From Siphonodentalium dalli (taxonomy: Eukaryota > Mollusca > Scaphopoda > Gadilida > Siphonodentaliidae), in contig CP136066.1 in NCBI GenBank assembly GCA_032622095.1, positions 186,410,716 through 186,474,715 of the forward strand: DNA of 64,000 nucleotides, given 5' to 3'. The translations under genes and the position numbers were made by a program. The notes below the pieces were generated by a model, which made no database searches, was not told where the DNA came from, and saw only the letters and a program-made list of their open reading frames with translations. Shown one piece after another: positions 44,396 to 54,654 of this stretch (position 1 is its first letter; every line of letters begins with the position of its first letter).

Positions 44396-45114
44396 CAGGG
44401 AAGGATCCAGGGCTCTTTTGATGCCTGTTACAGGTTTGGGCGCCCAAACTCTGGTGGCCTAAATGTCCCCAAATTGCAAGTGGATAGTTTTATTATTAAA
44501 GCTGAATTTTCTATATTTTGAAGGAAATCTTCTATTATAATTCAACAACATGCAATGCAAATCATCAATATACAGTTGATATAGAGCCTTTATTTGCTTA
44601 ATCAAGTGTCCAGTGAGAAATATTTAACCCTGGCTTCTTGAAATTTTGCAAAAATCCTGTGCCAATGCATTCTCTTATATAAATGAGAGTCTCCCATCTA
44701 AGGAGCCTCGCATATATAAGACTAGCAGGTGACCCGACATCGTCCGGGCTCTGACCTTGAATTGACCATTTTGAAGGTCAAGGTCAGGTCGGAGTCACGA
44801 TTTGACCCGTCCAAAAACACTCCCCGGACAAAATTACCCGTAGGTATCAAATTTCGTCGAAATCTGGCCATAGCTAACAGACAAACAGACAGACAGAAGT
44901 TCCAAAATATATATTAGATAATACATTGGCCTTTATCTTGACGTTGTAAGCCAGTGCATTTTCTTATGCGGGATCTTTAATGCTGCACCTAAGGGAGGGG
45001 GGCGACCCCCTCCCGTTCCTACCCCCATCTCGGGCATACGGCCCTCGGGATATGCCTTCGGCATATCATGGTCCCAAAACAGGTGTCCCCAAAAAATCCC
45101 TGGATCCATCCCTG
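44396..45114. mobile_element. hAT-like non-autonomous element (unit copy 3)
   Basis: Same element as 36295-37014 with GTTGTAGC on both sides. Confidence 0.83.
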
Positions 45115-45336
45115 GTTGTAGCGTTAGCTGGCGTTTGAGATATATAACTCTATACAAAAAGAGAATAAAAAAAAAGGATTGCCAAAAAAAGAGCTATCAC
45201 AAATAGAATCCACATAAAGCCAGAACTCTACAAGACCCACAATCTTCTCACCTAAACAGCATTATACAGTCGATAACATTATCTCAGAAATGTATGGATA
45301 TGTATATGTCCATATGTATTTGTATATATATGTATA

Positions 45337-46390
45337 TGTCATAGGGTTACTATGGGTCCATTTATATTATTAAATGTCCTTGAGCCTTTGACATTACATT
45401 TATAAAGTTAGCCTTGGCAGTATGGGCTCCGTCAATGAATTCTCAGTGTTGGTGGGCAGGGTCTATGGAAAGTTCATATTACCTTTTGTAGTCTTCAATA
45501 GCATTTATTCGTCTTAATAACACATCTTGATTATCATCATCATCACCACCAACACACACAATCAAACATCATCCACAGACTGGCATAGTCTGTTCACATA
45601 ACACAGAGAGTGTTATCATACATCACTATAGGCATAGAATAGGCCCTGCAACCAAATGCAAATATATTACCATTTGCATGATAAGCACGCATATGTGCAT
45701 ACACAAATATATGTTAAAGGAACTTGAGGAGTTCCTGAAAATACAAGAAATGCCAGATATCCAATCTACCTAATTGAGATATCTACAAACTGGCATCTCA
45801 GGTTATCGGGAGATAACCTCACAAAAGTAATCACATTAAAATATAATTAAAATAGGAAATATACTTTATGTCAAAATGGACAAACTCTATGGTGATTTAC
45901 TTGAAGACAAAAGTATTAATAAAAACATGTTATAACGATAAAATATAGAAACTGTGAACATACCAGTTCAATGAGACATAGGCCACTATGTCAGGATCTG
46001 TATACAACGATAGTCTAAACAACTTGACGACATCTTGACGACAAAATAAACTAAGACTTTAAGACAATAACTTTCCGAAGACAACTTTACTTTCTGACAA
46101 ACTAATCTAAAACCCCGCGAAACTGTTTAACCTTTGACAACTTTACGCGCGACCATGTGTCATCCAATCAGCTGCGAGCTTACCTGTACTATTTGAAGTG
46201 GCGGTACTAGAGCGTTTAGCATTGGGCTGAAGTGACAGTGATAAGACAGGGACGGATCGAATACAGCAAAGTTGAGAGGGTAAACGGGATGTCGTAAATA
46301 CCGGTGATATGGATGAATATGTTAGCTGCTAGTTGTCAGTATTAACTTGTATTAGTTGTATATAAACTAGGGCTAAATTACACCGTCACA
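45337..46390 (-). repeat. 3' LTR of the retrotransposon
   Basis: Same length (1,054 bp) and almost the same sequence as 54655-55708. It is preceded on the element strand by the polypurine tract and followed by the (TA)n flank of the tandem unit. Confidence 0.95.
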
Positions 46391-46405
46391 CTCTCCCTCC
46401 TGTTG
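46391..46405 (-). other. Polypurine tract of the LTR retrotransposon
   Basis: The element strand reads CAACAGGAGGGAGAG directly before the TGTGACGG start of the 3' LTR. This is the expected position and composition of the plus-strand primer. Confidence 0.85.
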
Positions 46406-47420
46406 GCGAATGATCTCCGCATCATTCAACTGAAAGCTACAAAATATCAATAAACTCTCACACTCTGAATAATAATAGTAGAGCACCATCTAAACCACGA
46501 TGTAATAAATTCAGAGTTCAAAAACTGAATTCAGAACTAATCTTGAAACCGACTAGCTGAAAGAGAAATGATATGAACACTATATATCACCAGAGTATAT
46601 AACTAGAAACAAAATTTTCTTGGAGAACTGGAACCTCAAATAGTTAAACCACTGGATCGTCAGTCGAAAATTTGTCGTGTATCTCTGCAATAATGAGATT
46701 ATATGTAACACTATCATAACCGAAATAAACTGAACATAGAATGCTGTAAGTAATCCATGAACTAATCAAATCAAACTTAAAGTCACCACTATCGATCCCT
46801 GCTAATAACTGAAACTATGCCATGAATAATTCAAGACAGCTGGTAAATAATCAGCTGAAAAGTCATAATCTGCTTCACTATTTGAAGTAGACAACATTCG
46901 CACTGGTCCATCTGAAATTTCAATGAGTAAACAAAAACACAAATGTTAAAAACATAATCATAAGTTGAAAGGAACATAATATCACCTCACAGAGCATATA
47001 AGAAAAGAAAAAAGAATTCCTTGAAAACTGGTACCTCAAATGAGTCGTAGCTCTACACTGGATCGTCAGCTGGAAAACTAGTTATACCTCTGATCGTACG
47101 AAGATGACACATGATACCTAACAGTACACAATACATATTAAAAGATAATCAATGGACACAACAATATCTGACATATGACACAACATATGTTCAAGGTACA
47201 TCACATATTGAATGCTCACAATACACGTGAGAGATATCCTAACAAGGCAGTGGATGCCATGTTACAGATAAAAGCACTGTAAAGATAGATAGTCACAGAC
47301 ACAACTGTAACTAACCGGAAATATTAATGTTCTGAAAATTGACTGTGAAATAAACACATGAGTAGACTGAATAAGGATACATCTTGCACAGATGAACTAA
47401 TATCACCTGAAAACAAGAGT
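46406..47420 (-). other. 3' noncoding part of the retrotransposon
   Basis: About 1 kb between the gag-pol stop and the polypurine tract. It holds an imperfect direct repeat: 46570-46680 and 46968-47090 share the order CTTGGAGAACTGG-like, ACCTCAAAT and CACTGGATCGTCAG blocks. No env-like frame is visible. Confidence 0.7.
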
Positions 47421-50400
47421 TCACTTAAGTATTGACTCAAATATTGACTGTAGTACATCGGGAGAAACTCTGGAAAATAACTGATTGTCCGTAAGTTTCT
47501 TAATTAACTCATTTTTGTCGATCATGCTACCTGAAATAGGTTGCAATTTATTGACAACAAAGTCTCCTTTCTGCATCCACGATGGCTTACTCCTTTCTCT
47601 TGTCGATCTCCTAGGCACTGGACTTGGCACACTGGTATCTATATGGGAAGAAATTTCCTCATTACCAGATCTACTAATCACTACATCTGAACGAACACCT
47701 GAGGCTACATCATCTGAAACAAAAGCTACAATTCTATCACCATCTCCGCTAACTCGTTCTCCATCATCTGCAACAGCTGCAGAAGGAACAATATCATTAA
47801 TCTCAACACTATTCTCAGCCTCTACATGTACACCTGTGGACCTAAGTTCTGTCTGAACGAATGGCTCATGTGTATCATAATCTGAAACAAATTCTATCAC
47901 ATTATCTTCACTAGGCTCCCTATTTGGAGTGCGGTCGTCACCACTGGAAGAAATACCAGGATCCATCCTCGAACGCCGATCGTCATCAGGACGAGGTGGA
48001 CCTCCATTATCCGCATTACCTGAAACAAATGAGACACTTGGAACATTTTGCGGAGTAAACATAATCACTGACTCCTCATCACTATCACTAACATGACCAT
48101 TAAGTCTGTTCTCTTTATGAGATTTGTCAACAGTGCCTGGAATATAATCTTTCCTCGCAGTTCTTGGTTTGGGGACAGGTCTGACAGGATCTTGTCCAGC
48201 TGGAACATCAACACCTTTAAAAGAATCGGGTTTAACTGTTGGATCATCAACTGGAAGATCAAAAGGAATTGAACCAATAGGTAATAAATGATTCCTATGT
48301 AAAGTTCTGGTTCTACCTGAGTCATCCTGCAACACAAAAACTGGAATATCACTATTCGGTTGCTCTTTCACAACATACACCTCCGGATCAAATTTATCCG
48401 CCAATTTATGCCTGCCATCAAAAGCTAAAGTTTTGACAAGTACACGGTCGCCTACATGTATAGTAGCGCCTCTCACTTTCTTGTCATAATTCCTCTTATG
48501 ACCTTCTTGAGACTTAGACATACCACTGGAAGCTAACCTGTAAGATTCTCTAAGTCTGTGCTTAAGGTCAGTAACATAATCACAATATGAACGATCATCA
48601 TCAGATTCAGATTTATGCAAACCAAACATGACATCAATTGGTAACCTTGGTTCTCTGCCAAACATTAACAAATATGGTGCATAACCTGTAGTTTCGTGTC
48701 GTGTGCAATTATATGCATGAACAAGTGGACCAATAAAGGATTTCCAATCTTTCTTTTGGTCAGGATGAAGAGTACCTAACATTCCTATGAGTGTACGATT
48801 AAATCGTTCTGTAATGCCATTACCCATGGGGTGGTAAGGCGTAGTCCTAGACTTCTGTATACCACACAGCTGACAGAGTTCTGAAATGACTTGTGACTCA
48901 AAATTTGCACCTTGATCACTATGTATACGCTGTGGGTATCCATAATGAATAAAGAAATTATTGAATAAGACATCGGCTGTAGTCTTGGCTGTCTGATTCT
49001 TGGTAGCAAAAGCTTGAGCATACTTAGTAAAGTGATCTGTAATAACAAGAACATTTTCATAACCACCTTTACAAGATTCTAAACACAAAAAATCAATACA
49101 AACTAACTCAAGTGGCTGTGAAGTAGAAACTGAAACTAAAGGAGCTCTAAAATTTGTAGAAGTCTTTCTCCTTATACATCTATGGCAATTCTTGATCCAG
49201 TTATCTACTATACTGTCAATGCTGGGGAAATAAAATCTTTCTTTCACCAGAGAAATAGTCCTATCCCGTCCGGGATGTCCAATGTCATTATGCAATGACT
49301 TCAATACAAGTCTAACATAAGAAGAAGGTAATACAAGTTGAGACGTTGAACTACCATTAAAAGTTGACTCTCTATATAAAACACCTCTCTGCAACTTCAA
49401 CTTCGAAAAATGCCTGAAAAAAGGGGAATGATCCTTTGAAGGAGGCAAAGACCTTCTATTCGGACATTTCTTCTGCCTAACTGCTGTCATCCAAAATGAT
49501 AAAACATTATCTCGCTCCTGTGCTCTCCTCCAATCCTTGTAATTCATCTCATCAAGATCATAACCTAATTCATCAACTGGTTTTAATACATCAGAGTCTA
49601 CACATAAACTCTCAACAAAAGGCTGCTGAACCTGTAAAGAGTTACATATAGTCTTTACGGATTCAACTGGAATGAATTCATGATTAAAAGCTGAAGAAGG
49701 CTCATCCAACCTAGATAAAACATCTGCATCTGTATTGGTCTTACCAGGCTTATATAGAATATCAAATTTAAAAGCACCAAGGGCTGACAACCATCTTTGA
49801 CCTGTAGCATCTAATTTAGCTGAAGTAAGTACATAAGTTAATGGGTTATTGTCTGTATACACAACAAAATAATTTCCATATAAGTAATCATAAAACTTCT
49901 CCGTCACTGACCATTTCAGAGCTAAAAATTCTAATTTGTGGGCGGGATAATTCTTCTCTGCGGCAGTAGTACCTCGGCTGCCATATGCTATCACCCGCAT
50001 CACGCCATCGTCTTCCTGGAGAAGGACACAACCTAAACCATGCCGGGACGCATCAATATGAATTTCAAATGGTCTGCTATAGTCTGGGTAGCCTAAAATG
50101 GGGGGATTTGAAAGACGATCTTTCAAATAATCAAATGCAGACTGCTGCTCACTTTCCCATTTCCATTTACCTGTAAAAGATGATTTCTTCTTATTCTTTG
50201 ACTTCTTAACATTAGTGGGTGGGAGTAAATCTGTAAGGGGTTTAGAAATTGCCGAAAAATTCTTGACAAATTTCCTATAAAAACCACAGAAACATAAAAA
50301 ATTTCTCAACTGATCTGGATTCTCTGGAGCTGGCCAATTGACAATTTTGTCAACTTTCTCAGGATCAGTTTCAATTCCATGCTCTGAAACTATAAAACCA

Positions 50401-52436
50401 ACATAAGTACATTTACGTTGAAAGAATTTGCATTTTGAAGGTGCGAGCTTCAAATTACACTGCCTCAATCTGTCAAAAACAGCTTCAAGTCGCTCTATCA
50501 TCTCTGGAACCGTCTGCGACCAAATAATGATGTCATCAATATAAATATTGCAGATATTATGGTTTAAACCTTCGAGACAATCCTCCATCATTCTCTGAAA
50601 TGAACTTGGACTATTGTTAAGTCCAAAAGCTAAACGATTGTACTCGTAAAATCCTAATCCTGAAACAGAAAAAGCAGTTCTCTCTTTGTGTTCCTCGGAG
50701 ATCTCTAATTGATGAAAACCCATTTTCAAATCAAGCACAGAGAAGTACTTGGCACCTTTGAGAGAATCAAACAACATTTCTGGCCTAGGCAAAGCATAAT
50801 TATCAGGTATAGTCTGTTTATTGAGTTGCCTGTAATCAACACAGAGTCTAAGAGCATTAGAACCGCGCTTCCTAACAAGCACAACATTAGAAGAGAATGG
50901 ACTCCTGGATCTTCTAATAACTCCAGCTGAAAGTAACTGATGAAGATGATTTCTGACCTCTTCAATCATACTAGGTGGAATGTGTCTTGCACGCTGCTTA
51001 AAAGGTGTACTGTCATACATATCAATCCGATGTTTAATCCTGTTATAAAAACCTAAGTCCAAGTCACTCTGAGAGAAAACATCTGAAAAACTTTTAATAA
51101 GTTTCATCCCAGCTTTAAATTCATCAGCTGTCAAAGAAGATAAGTCAAACTGAAGTTGATCTGTAAATGAAGAACTTGTTTCACCAGGCTTAGACTCCTC
51201 GGTATCCTCTACTGAAACAGGTTGAATCTGGCATATTACAGAGTTAGGAGCAATGCTAATGGTTCTGGAAGAAATGTTGGACAGATGAACATCAATCGAA
51301 TCATTACTCTTGCAATCATATTTAACAACGTACGGACATATTTCTAAAAAATCAAATCGACTATCATCTGGAAGTGGTTGCAAAATTGCACATGTAGGCT
51401 GATATGGTATCTTGTGATCAATAAAACCTGAAAGAACTTTCTTTGTGTTTGGATGAAGGATCACATGCTGATTCTCTGCAGATTTAACCTGCCCTAAAAC
51501 AAAATTATTCTTTGCAAGATTCCTTTCTCTGAATGTCATACAGCGGAATGACATATACCATGGAGAAGACAGATTAGATACCTGCAAAAACTTGGAACCA
51601 TGCTGCTGCTTACAAATCTCCATGAAATCAGCTAACACATTTGTACCTAACAACACTGGAACTGAAAAGTTATAATTGCTATTTGGCACTACAAGAAAAA
51701 TACAATCTCTTGTCGCATTCCGAGTAAACTCAGAAACTGTCACTGGACAGTGTATGTACCCTAGGTACGGAAGACTTTTACCATCTGCACACTCAATGTT
51801 CAGGATCTGGTTTAGAGGCTGAAGTGGGGACTTCGACAAAAATGAAGTATAAAACCGCTCTGAAATAGTACTGACTGTGCTCCCTGTATCAAGAAGTGCT
51901 TTTGTATTAAAGCCAGCTACCTGAACTTCAGTCTCTGCGGGACTTCCACTTAAACCAGAAGGATCCTGTAAATTAAAATTCATGGACTGCTGCTGAGGTC
52001 TGGAAGAATGACTATTATAAGTCTGTTTGGCTCTGCCCCTATTCCAGTACCTGAAATTCCTACAACCTCTAGCAAAATGTGAGTCCTCTCCACATTTATA
52101 ACAACCTACAAATTGTCTGGAACAATTTATATCATCTTGCAACCTGTCATTAGAAGGATGATTAAAATCATTCACTTCATGAGCATCTCTCTGTGAACCT
52201 TTATGGTTCTGTGACCTCTTCTGCTTATACCGTCTACGCCTAGAATAAGTGTTATTATAATCATAACCATTATTATAATAATTGGTGTAATAGGCATTCT
52301 CATTCTGCATTTCCATCTCCTGCTCCTCCTGGAGTCTTTCAATCTGTTTCCTTAATTTACCAATCTGAGCTGTAATCTTATCTAATAACTCATCGTTCCG
52401 CTCCATTGACTGTAAGTCATCAACACCGGCCATCAT
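47421..52436 (-). CDS. Gag-pol polyprotein of the Ty3/gypsy retrotransposon
   Basis: One uninterrupted frame of 1,671 residues, so no frameshift or stop separates gag from pol. In order: a coiled-coil-like helix (about 10-45), a Tyr/Asn stretch and RRRR cluster (50-75), a CCHC zinc knuckle (C112, C115, H120, C125), an aspartic protease (DTG 183-185), reverse transcriptase (catalytic D569 and YIDD 632-635), RNase H (D795, D862), and integrase. Integrase has an HHCC zinc site (H1049, H1054, C1084, C1087) and the catalytic triad D1115, D1174, E1210 with 35-residue spacing. A GPY/F-like module follows (about 1295-1365), then a long Asp/Ser-rich tail. The capsid domain normally found before the zinc knuckle is absent: only ~110 residues precede it. 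All catalytic residues I could check are present. The start is the first of two adjacent ATG codons. Product: replication and integration of the element. Confidence 0.96.
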   Translation of the reverse strand: MMAGVDDLQSMERNDELLDKITAQIGKLRKQIERLQEEQEMEMQNENAYYTNYYNNGYDYNNTYSRRRRYKQKRSQNHKGSQRDAHEVNDFNHPSNDRLQDDINCSRQFVGCYKCGEDSHFARGCRNFRYWNRGRAKQTYNSHSSRPQQQSMNFNLQDPSGLSGSPAETEVQVAGFNTKALLDTGSTVSTISERFYTSFLSKSPLQPLNQILNIECADGKSLPYLGYIHCPVTVSEFTRNATRDCIFLVVPNSNYNFSVPVLLGTNVLADFMEICKQQHGSKFLQVSNLSSPWYMSFRCMTFRERNLAKNNFVLGQVKSAENQHVILHPNTKKVLSGFIDHKIPYQPTCAILQPLPDDSRFDFLEICPYVVKYDCKSNDSIDVHLSNISSRTISIAPNSVICQIQPVSVEDTEESKPGETSSSFTDQLQFDLSSLTADEFKAGMKLIKSFSDVFSQSDLDLGFYNRIKHRIDMYDSTPFKQRARHIPPSMIEEVRNHLHQLLSAGVIRRSRSPFSSNVVLVRKRGSNALRLCVDYRQLNKQTIPDNYALPRPEMLFDSLKGAKYFSVLDLKMGFHQLEISEEHKERTAFSVSGLGFYEYNRLAFGLNNSPSSFQRMMEDCLEGLNHNICNIYIDDIIIWSQTVPEMIERLEAVFDRLRQCNLKLAPSKCKFFQRKCTYVGFIVSEHGIETDPEKVDKIVNWPAPENPDQLRNFLCFCGFYRKFVKNFSAISKPLTDLLPPTNVKKSKNKKKSSFTGKWKWESEQQSAFDYLKDRLSNPPILGYPDYSRPFEIHIDASRHGLGCVLLQEDDGVMRVIAYGSRGTTAAEKNYPAHKLEFLALKWSVTEKFYDYLYGNYFVVYTDNNPLTYVLTSAKLDATGQRWLSALGAFKFDILYKPGKTNTDADVLSRLDEPSSAFNHEFIPVESVKTICNSLQVQQPFVESLCVDSDVLKPVDELGYDLDEMNYKDWRRAQERDNVLSFWMTAVRQKKCPNRRSLPPSKDHSPFFRHFSKLKLQRGVLYRESTFNGSSTSQLVLPSSYVRLVLKSLHNDIGHPGRDRTISLVKERFYFPSIDSIVDNWIKNCHRCIRRKTSTNFRAPLVSVSTSQPLELVCIDFLCLESCKGGYENVLVITDHFTKYAQAFATKNQTAKTTADVLFNNFFIHYGYPQRIHSDQGANFESQVISELCQLCGIQKSRTTPYHPMGNGITERFNRTLIGMLGTLHPDQKKDWKSFIGPLVHAYNCTRHETTGYAPYLLMFGREPRLPIDVMFGLHKSESDDDRSYCDYVTDLKHRLRESYRLASSGMSKSQEGHKRNYDKKVRGATIHVGDRVLVKTLAFDGRHKLADKFDPEVYVVKEQPNSDIPVFVLQDDSGRTRTLHRNHLLPIGSIPFDLPVDDPTVKPDSFKGVDVPAGQDPVRPVPKPRTARKDYIPGTVDKSHKENRLNGHVSDSDEESVIMFTPQNVPSVSFVSGNADNGGPPRPDDDRRSRMDPGISSSGDDRTPNREPSEDNVIEFVSDYDTHEPFVQTELRSTGVHVEAENSVEINDIVPSAAVADDGERVSGDGDRIVAFVSDDVASGVRSDVVISRSGNEEISSHIDTSVPSPVPRRSTRERSKPSWMQKGDFVVNKLQPISGSMIDKNELIKKLTDNQLFSRVSPDVLQSIFESILK

Positions 52437-54558
52437 GATTCAATTTAATGAACAATATGGAAATAATAATACAAATAAACACAATTATTCAAATGAATCA
52501 GCAAGTTGTGGTTAAAGTAATGTATTAACCAATAATTTATTTAGAAAAATATCTGAAAAATATTTCAAGATCAGCTATCTAATAACTATTGACTATCGTA
52601 ACCTGTGAAAAAAATATTCAAGTCCATGCAATTGCTAATTGAAATCTGAAAAAAATATTCAAGTCCTAAGTTCACTGTAAATAGATTACGGCTTTTACCA
52701 TAAAAAGAAGAAATAAATCTCTATGTATGATAACGCAGAAATATCTGGAAAAAAATTTCTAAGTCCGATGAAGTCACCTAATGTCGATGTAAATCGGCTA
52801 CCGTCTACAACAAAATTTCAAAGTACAACCATGTCACCTAATTTCAATGCAAAAATAGCTGAAAAAAAAATCTAAGTCGGGACAAGTCACCTAACTTCAA
52901 TAATGTCTGACGACGAGCTGAAAAAATTCAAAGTCGAAACTAATCACCTATATCCGAACTAAAATGCGAACGAACTGAAAAAAATTCTAAGTGTCCTATT
53001 TTCAATGTACTGCGTCCACCGTCTTCGGAAAATCTGAAATTTTTTACAAGACAGGCGAAGTTACCTAATTTCACTAATCTGACGTAGACATAATAATATA
53101 ATTAGCTTAGTTAATTAATTATACCATTATTAATTTGAATTAATTTAATTCATGCTATGATATGAAATGATGCGAGCGCACGGTATTGTACGACAAAAAG
53201 ATTGAAATGTCAAGCGACAAGTGGGCAAGTCAGAATGTAGGTCGGGGCAAGTCGATGTATGGGCAAGATACCGTGACCAATATTATTGGCCAACTGACTG
53301 GACGACACTAAACTTACCGTCTTATGTTATCTGCGACTACTGAACATAACACAAAAACATCGAAGCAGAATGAAGAATATCGAACAACAACGCTGATGGA
53401 AAACAAGCTGAAACTACCATTTTCACAAATGCCAGCTTAAACATTACCGGGATGATGCAAAAATTATTTGCATCCAAAATGCCAACACAAATGATGCACT
53501 AAGTTAAGTATGCATCCGCAGAAAGCGATTAAATTTACACAACCAGAAAACACGGAATGTTTGGAAAAATTCAAATATTTTCCAACAAGTCCGGCTTTGG
53601 AAAAATATCACTTAATCAGCAGTGTGATTCTGGCACATGAGAAATTTGACAAAGTGGCCTGACAAATTTTGTTGTCAATTTTGGATACTCAATCAAATAC
53701 AACATTTTGAACATGCTATGAGCCTCAAAATAAATTACCAGCATATTAACTAGTCTATAGTTTGCATGAAAACAACTTACACTTACAAAAATACTGGCAC
53801 TGATGAAAAACAATGACAAAATCGTCCGGATCTGCTCACGTTGACATGTCAACAAAAAGCCATGTGTCAATTTTTACAACGCAAAACCGGAAGTTCTATT
53901 TATGTGTCGGGTTTACTAAACAGAGCACTTTATTGAGCGTTGAAGAAAACAGACACTGCTTTGAATAAGAAATAGAACGCTCTTTATACACGACACACCT
54001 TAGTTATAAGATTATACAGGCACATTTGACAGCATGACCGGGGTCACGTCACCAAAGTTGCATACACAAGCTCACAACCCTAAATAAACTAATTAAGCTA
54101 TTGATGATGCATGGCTCAAATCAGAATGAACAGAAGTGCATATAAACAAAACAAGTGTGCATATAAATAAACAATGGGCATTTTGAGAATAATTGACATC
54201 AGATCCCAATTGAATGTGAATTGTTTACAATTTAGCACGTCACAGTTTGTGATTCTACACACTATAGTATTTGTCTACGAATCTAGGTCATCACTCCATC
54301 GATGCGCGACTTGGTCAAGCGATAATTGAATAGCACACTAGTTTGCCTACACACTGCACTGGATCAAACAATCACTGAACGAATAGATCACACGGGCGAC
54401 ACATTGTTGTTACTGCGTGCGCGTCCTCAGTTGACAGGTTGGGATTTCCCAGTTTCCAGCAACAGTTATCTTTGGGCTGGTTTACCAGTTTCACTTAAAG
54501 AAACACAACTTCTTCGAATTTCCAAGAGTTCTGGAAGCCACTGCCATTACCACGGTGA
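52437..54558 (-). other. Long 5' leader of the retrotransposon
   Basis: About 2.1 kb separate the primer-binding region from the gag-pol start. I see no capsid-like coding sequence. The part nearest the start codon (52550-53066) has nine degenerate repeats which on the element strand end in T-rich (T)nCAG-type stretches. Around 53975 it carries a copy of the AACGCTCTTTAT motif also seen elsewhere in the window. Confidence 0.7.
52551..53066 (-). repeat. Tandem degenerate repeat resembling splice acceptors
   Basis: On the minus strand, nine blocks read like GACTTAGA-(T)n-CAG. Five of them (53066-53034, 52949-52918, 52892-52859, 52839-52805, 52779-52745) also begin AGGTGA or AGGTAA 32-35 bases earlier, so each looks like a miniature donor-acceptor pair. 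Spacing is irregular, about 30-70 bp. Confidence 0.7.
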
Positions 54559-54604
54559 GCGCCAAATGTCATAGGCATAGAATAGGCCCAGTTCAATGAG
54601 ACAT
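54559..54604 (-). other. Scrambled LTR fragments and a second PBS/LTR junction
   Basis: The 17-mer GCGCCAAATGTCATAGG at 54559-54575 recurs at the true PBS/LTR junction (54647-54663). After it come pieces that are apart inside the LTR: CATAGAATAGGCCC (also near 45640 in the LTR) and AGTTCAATGAGACATAG (also near 45965), leading into the tRNA-like sequence. The segment before it, CCACGGTGAGCGCCA, looks like an older or diverged primer-binding site. Confidence 0.75.
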
Positions 54605-54652
54605 AGACTCTTAATCTCGGGGTCGTGGGCTCGAGCCCCACGTTGGGCGCCA
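54605..54652 (-). other. Primer-binding site with an extended tRNA-Lys(CUU) 3' half
   Basis: Read on the plus strand, this is the 3' part of a tRNA: anticodon loop CTCTTAA (anticodon CTT), a variable region, a T arm with CTCGAGC loop, acceptor strand GTTGGGC, discriminator G, and CCA at 54650-54652. Two bases separate it from the LTR. The final 18 nt would be an ordinary primer-binding site for tRNA-Lys(CUU); the other 30 nt are extra. Compared from memory with the vertebrate tRNA-Lys(CUU), I see about two differences. It is not a complete tRNA gene because the 5' half is missing. Confidence 0.85.
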
Positions 54653-54654
54653 AA

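Noticed and set aside
47485-47856. Open frame of 123 codons on the plus strand inside gag-pol
   Set aside because: It is antisense to the Asp/Ser-rich tail of the polyprotein; its Ser/Thr-rich composition is the mirror of that tail.
54598-54652. Possible complete tRNA-Lys gene
   Set aside because: Only the 3' half from the anticodon region is present; there is no D arm or 5' acceptor strand, and the CCA is encoded, as expected of a reverse-transcribed primer.
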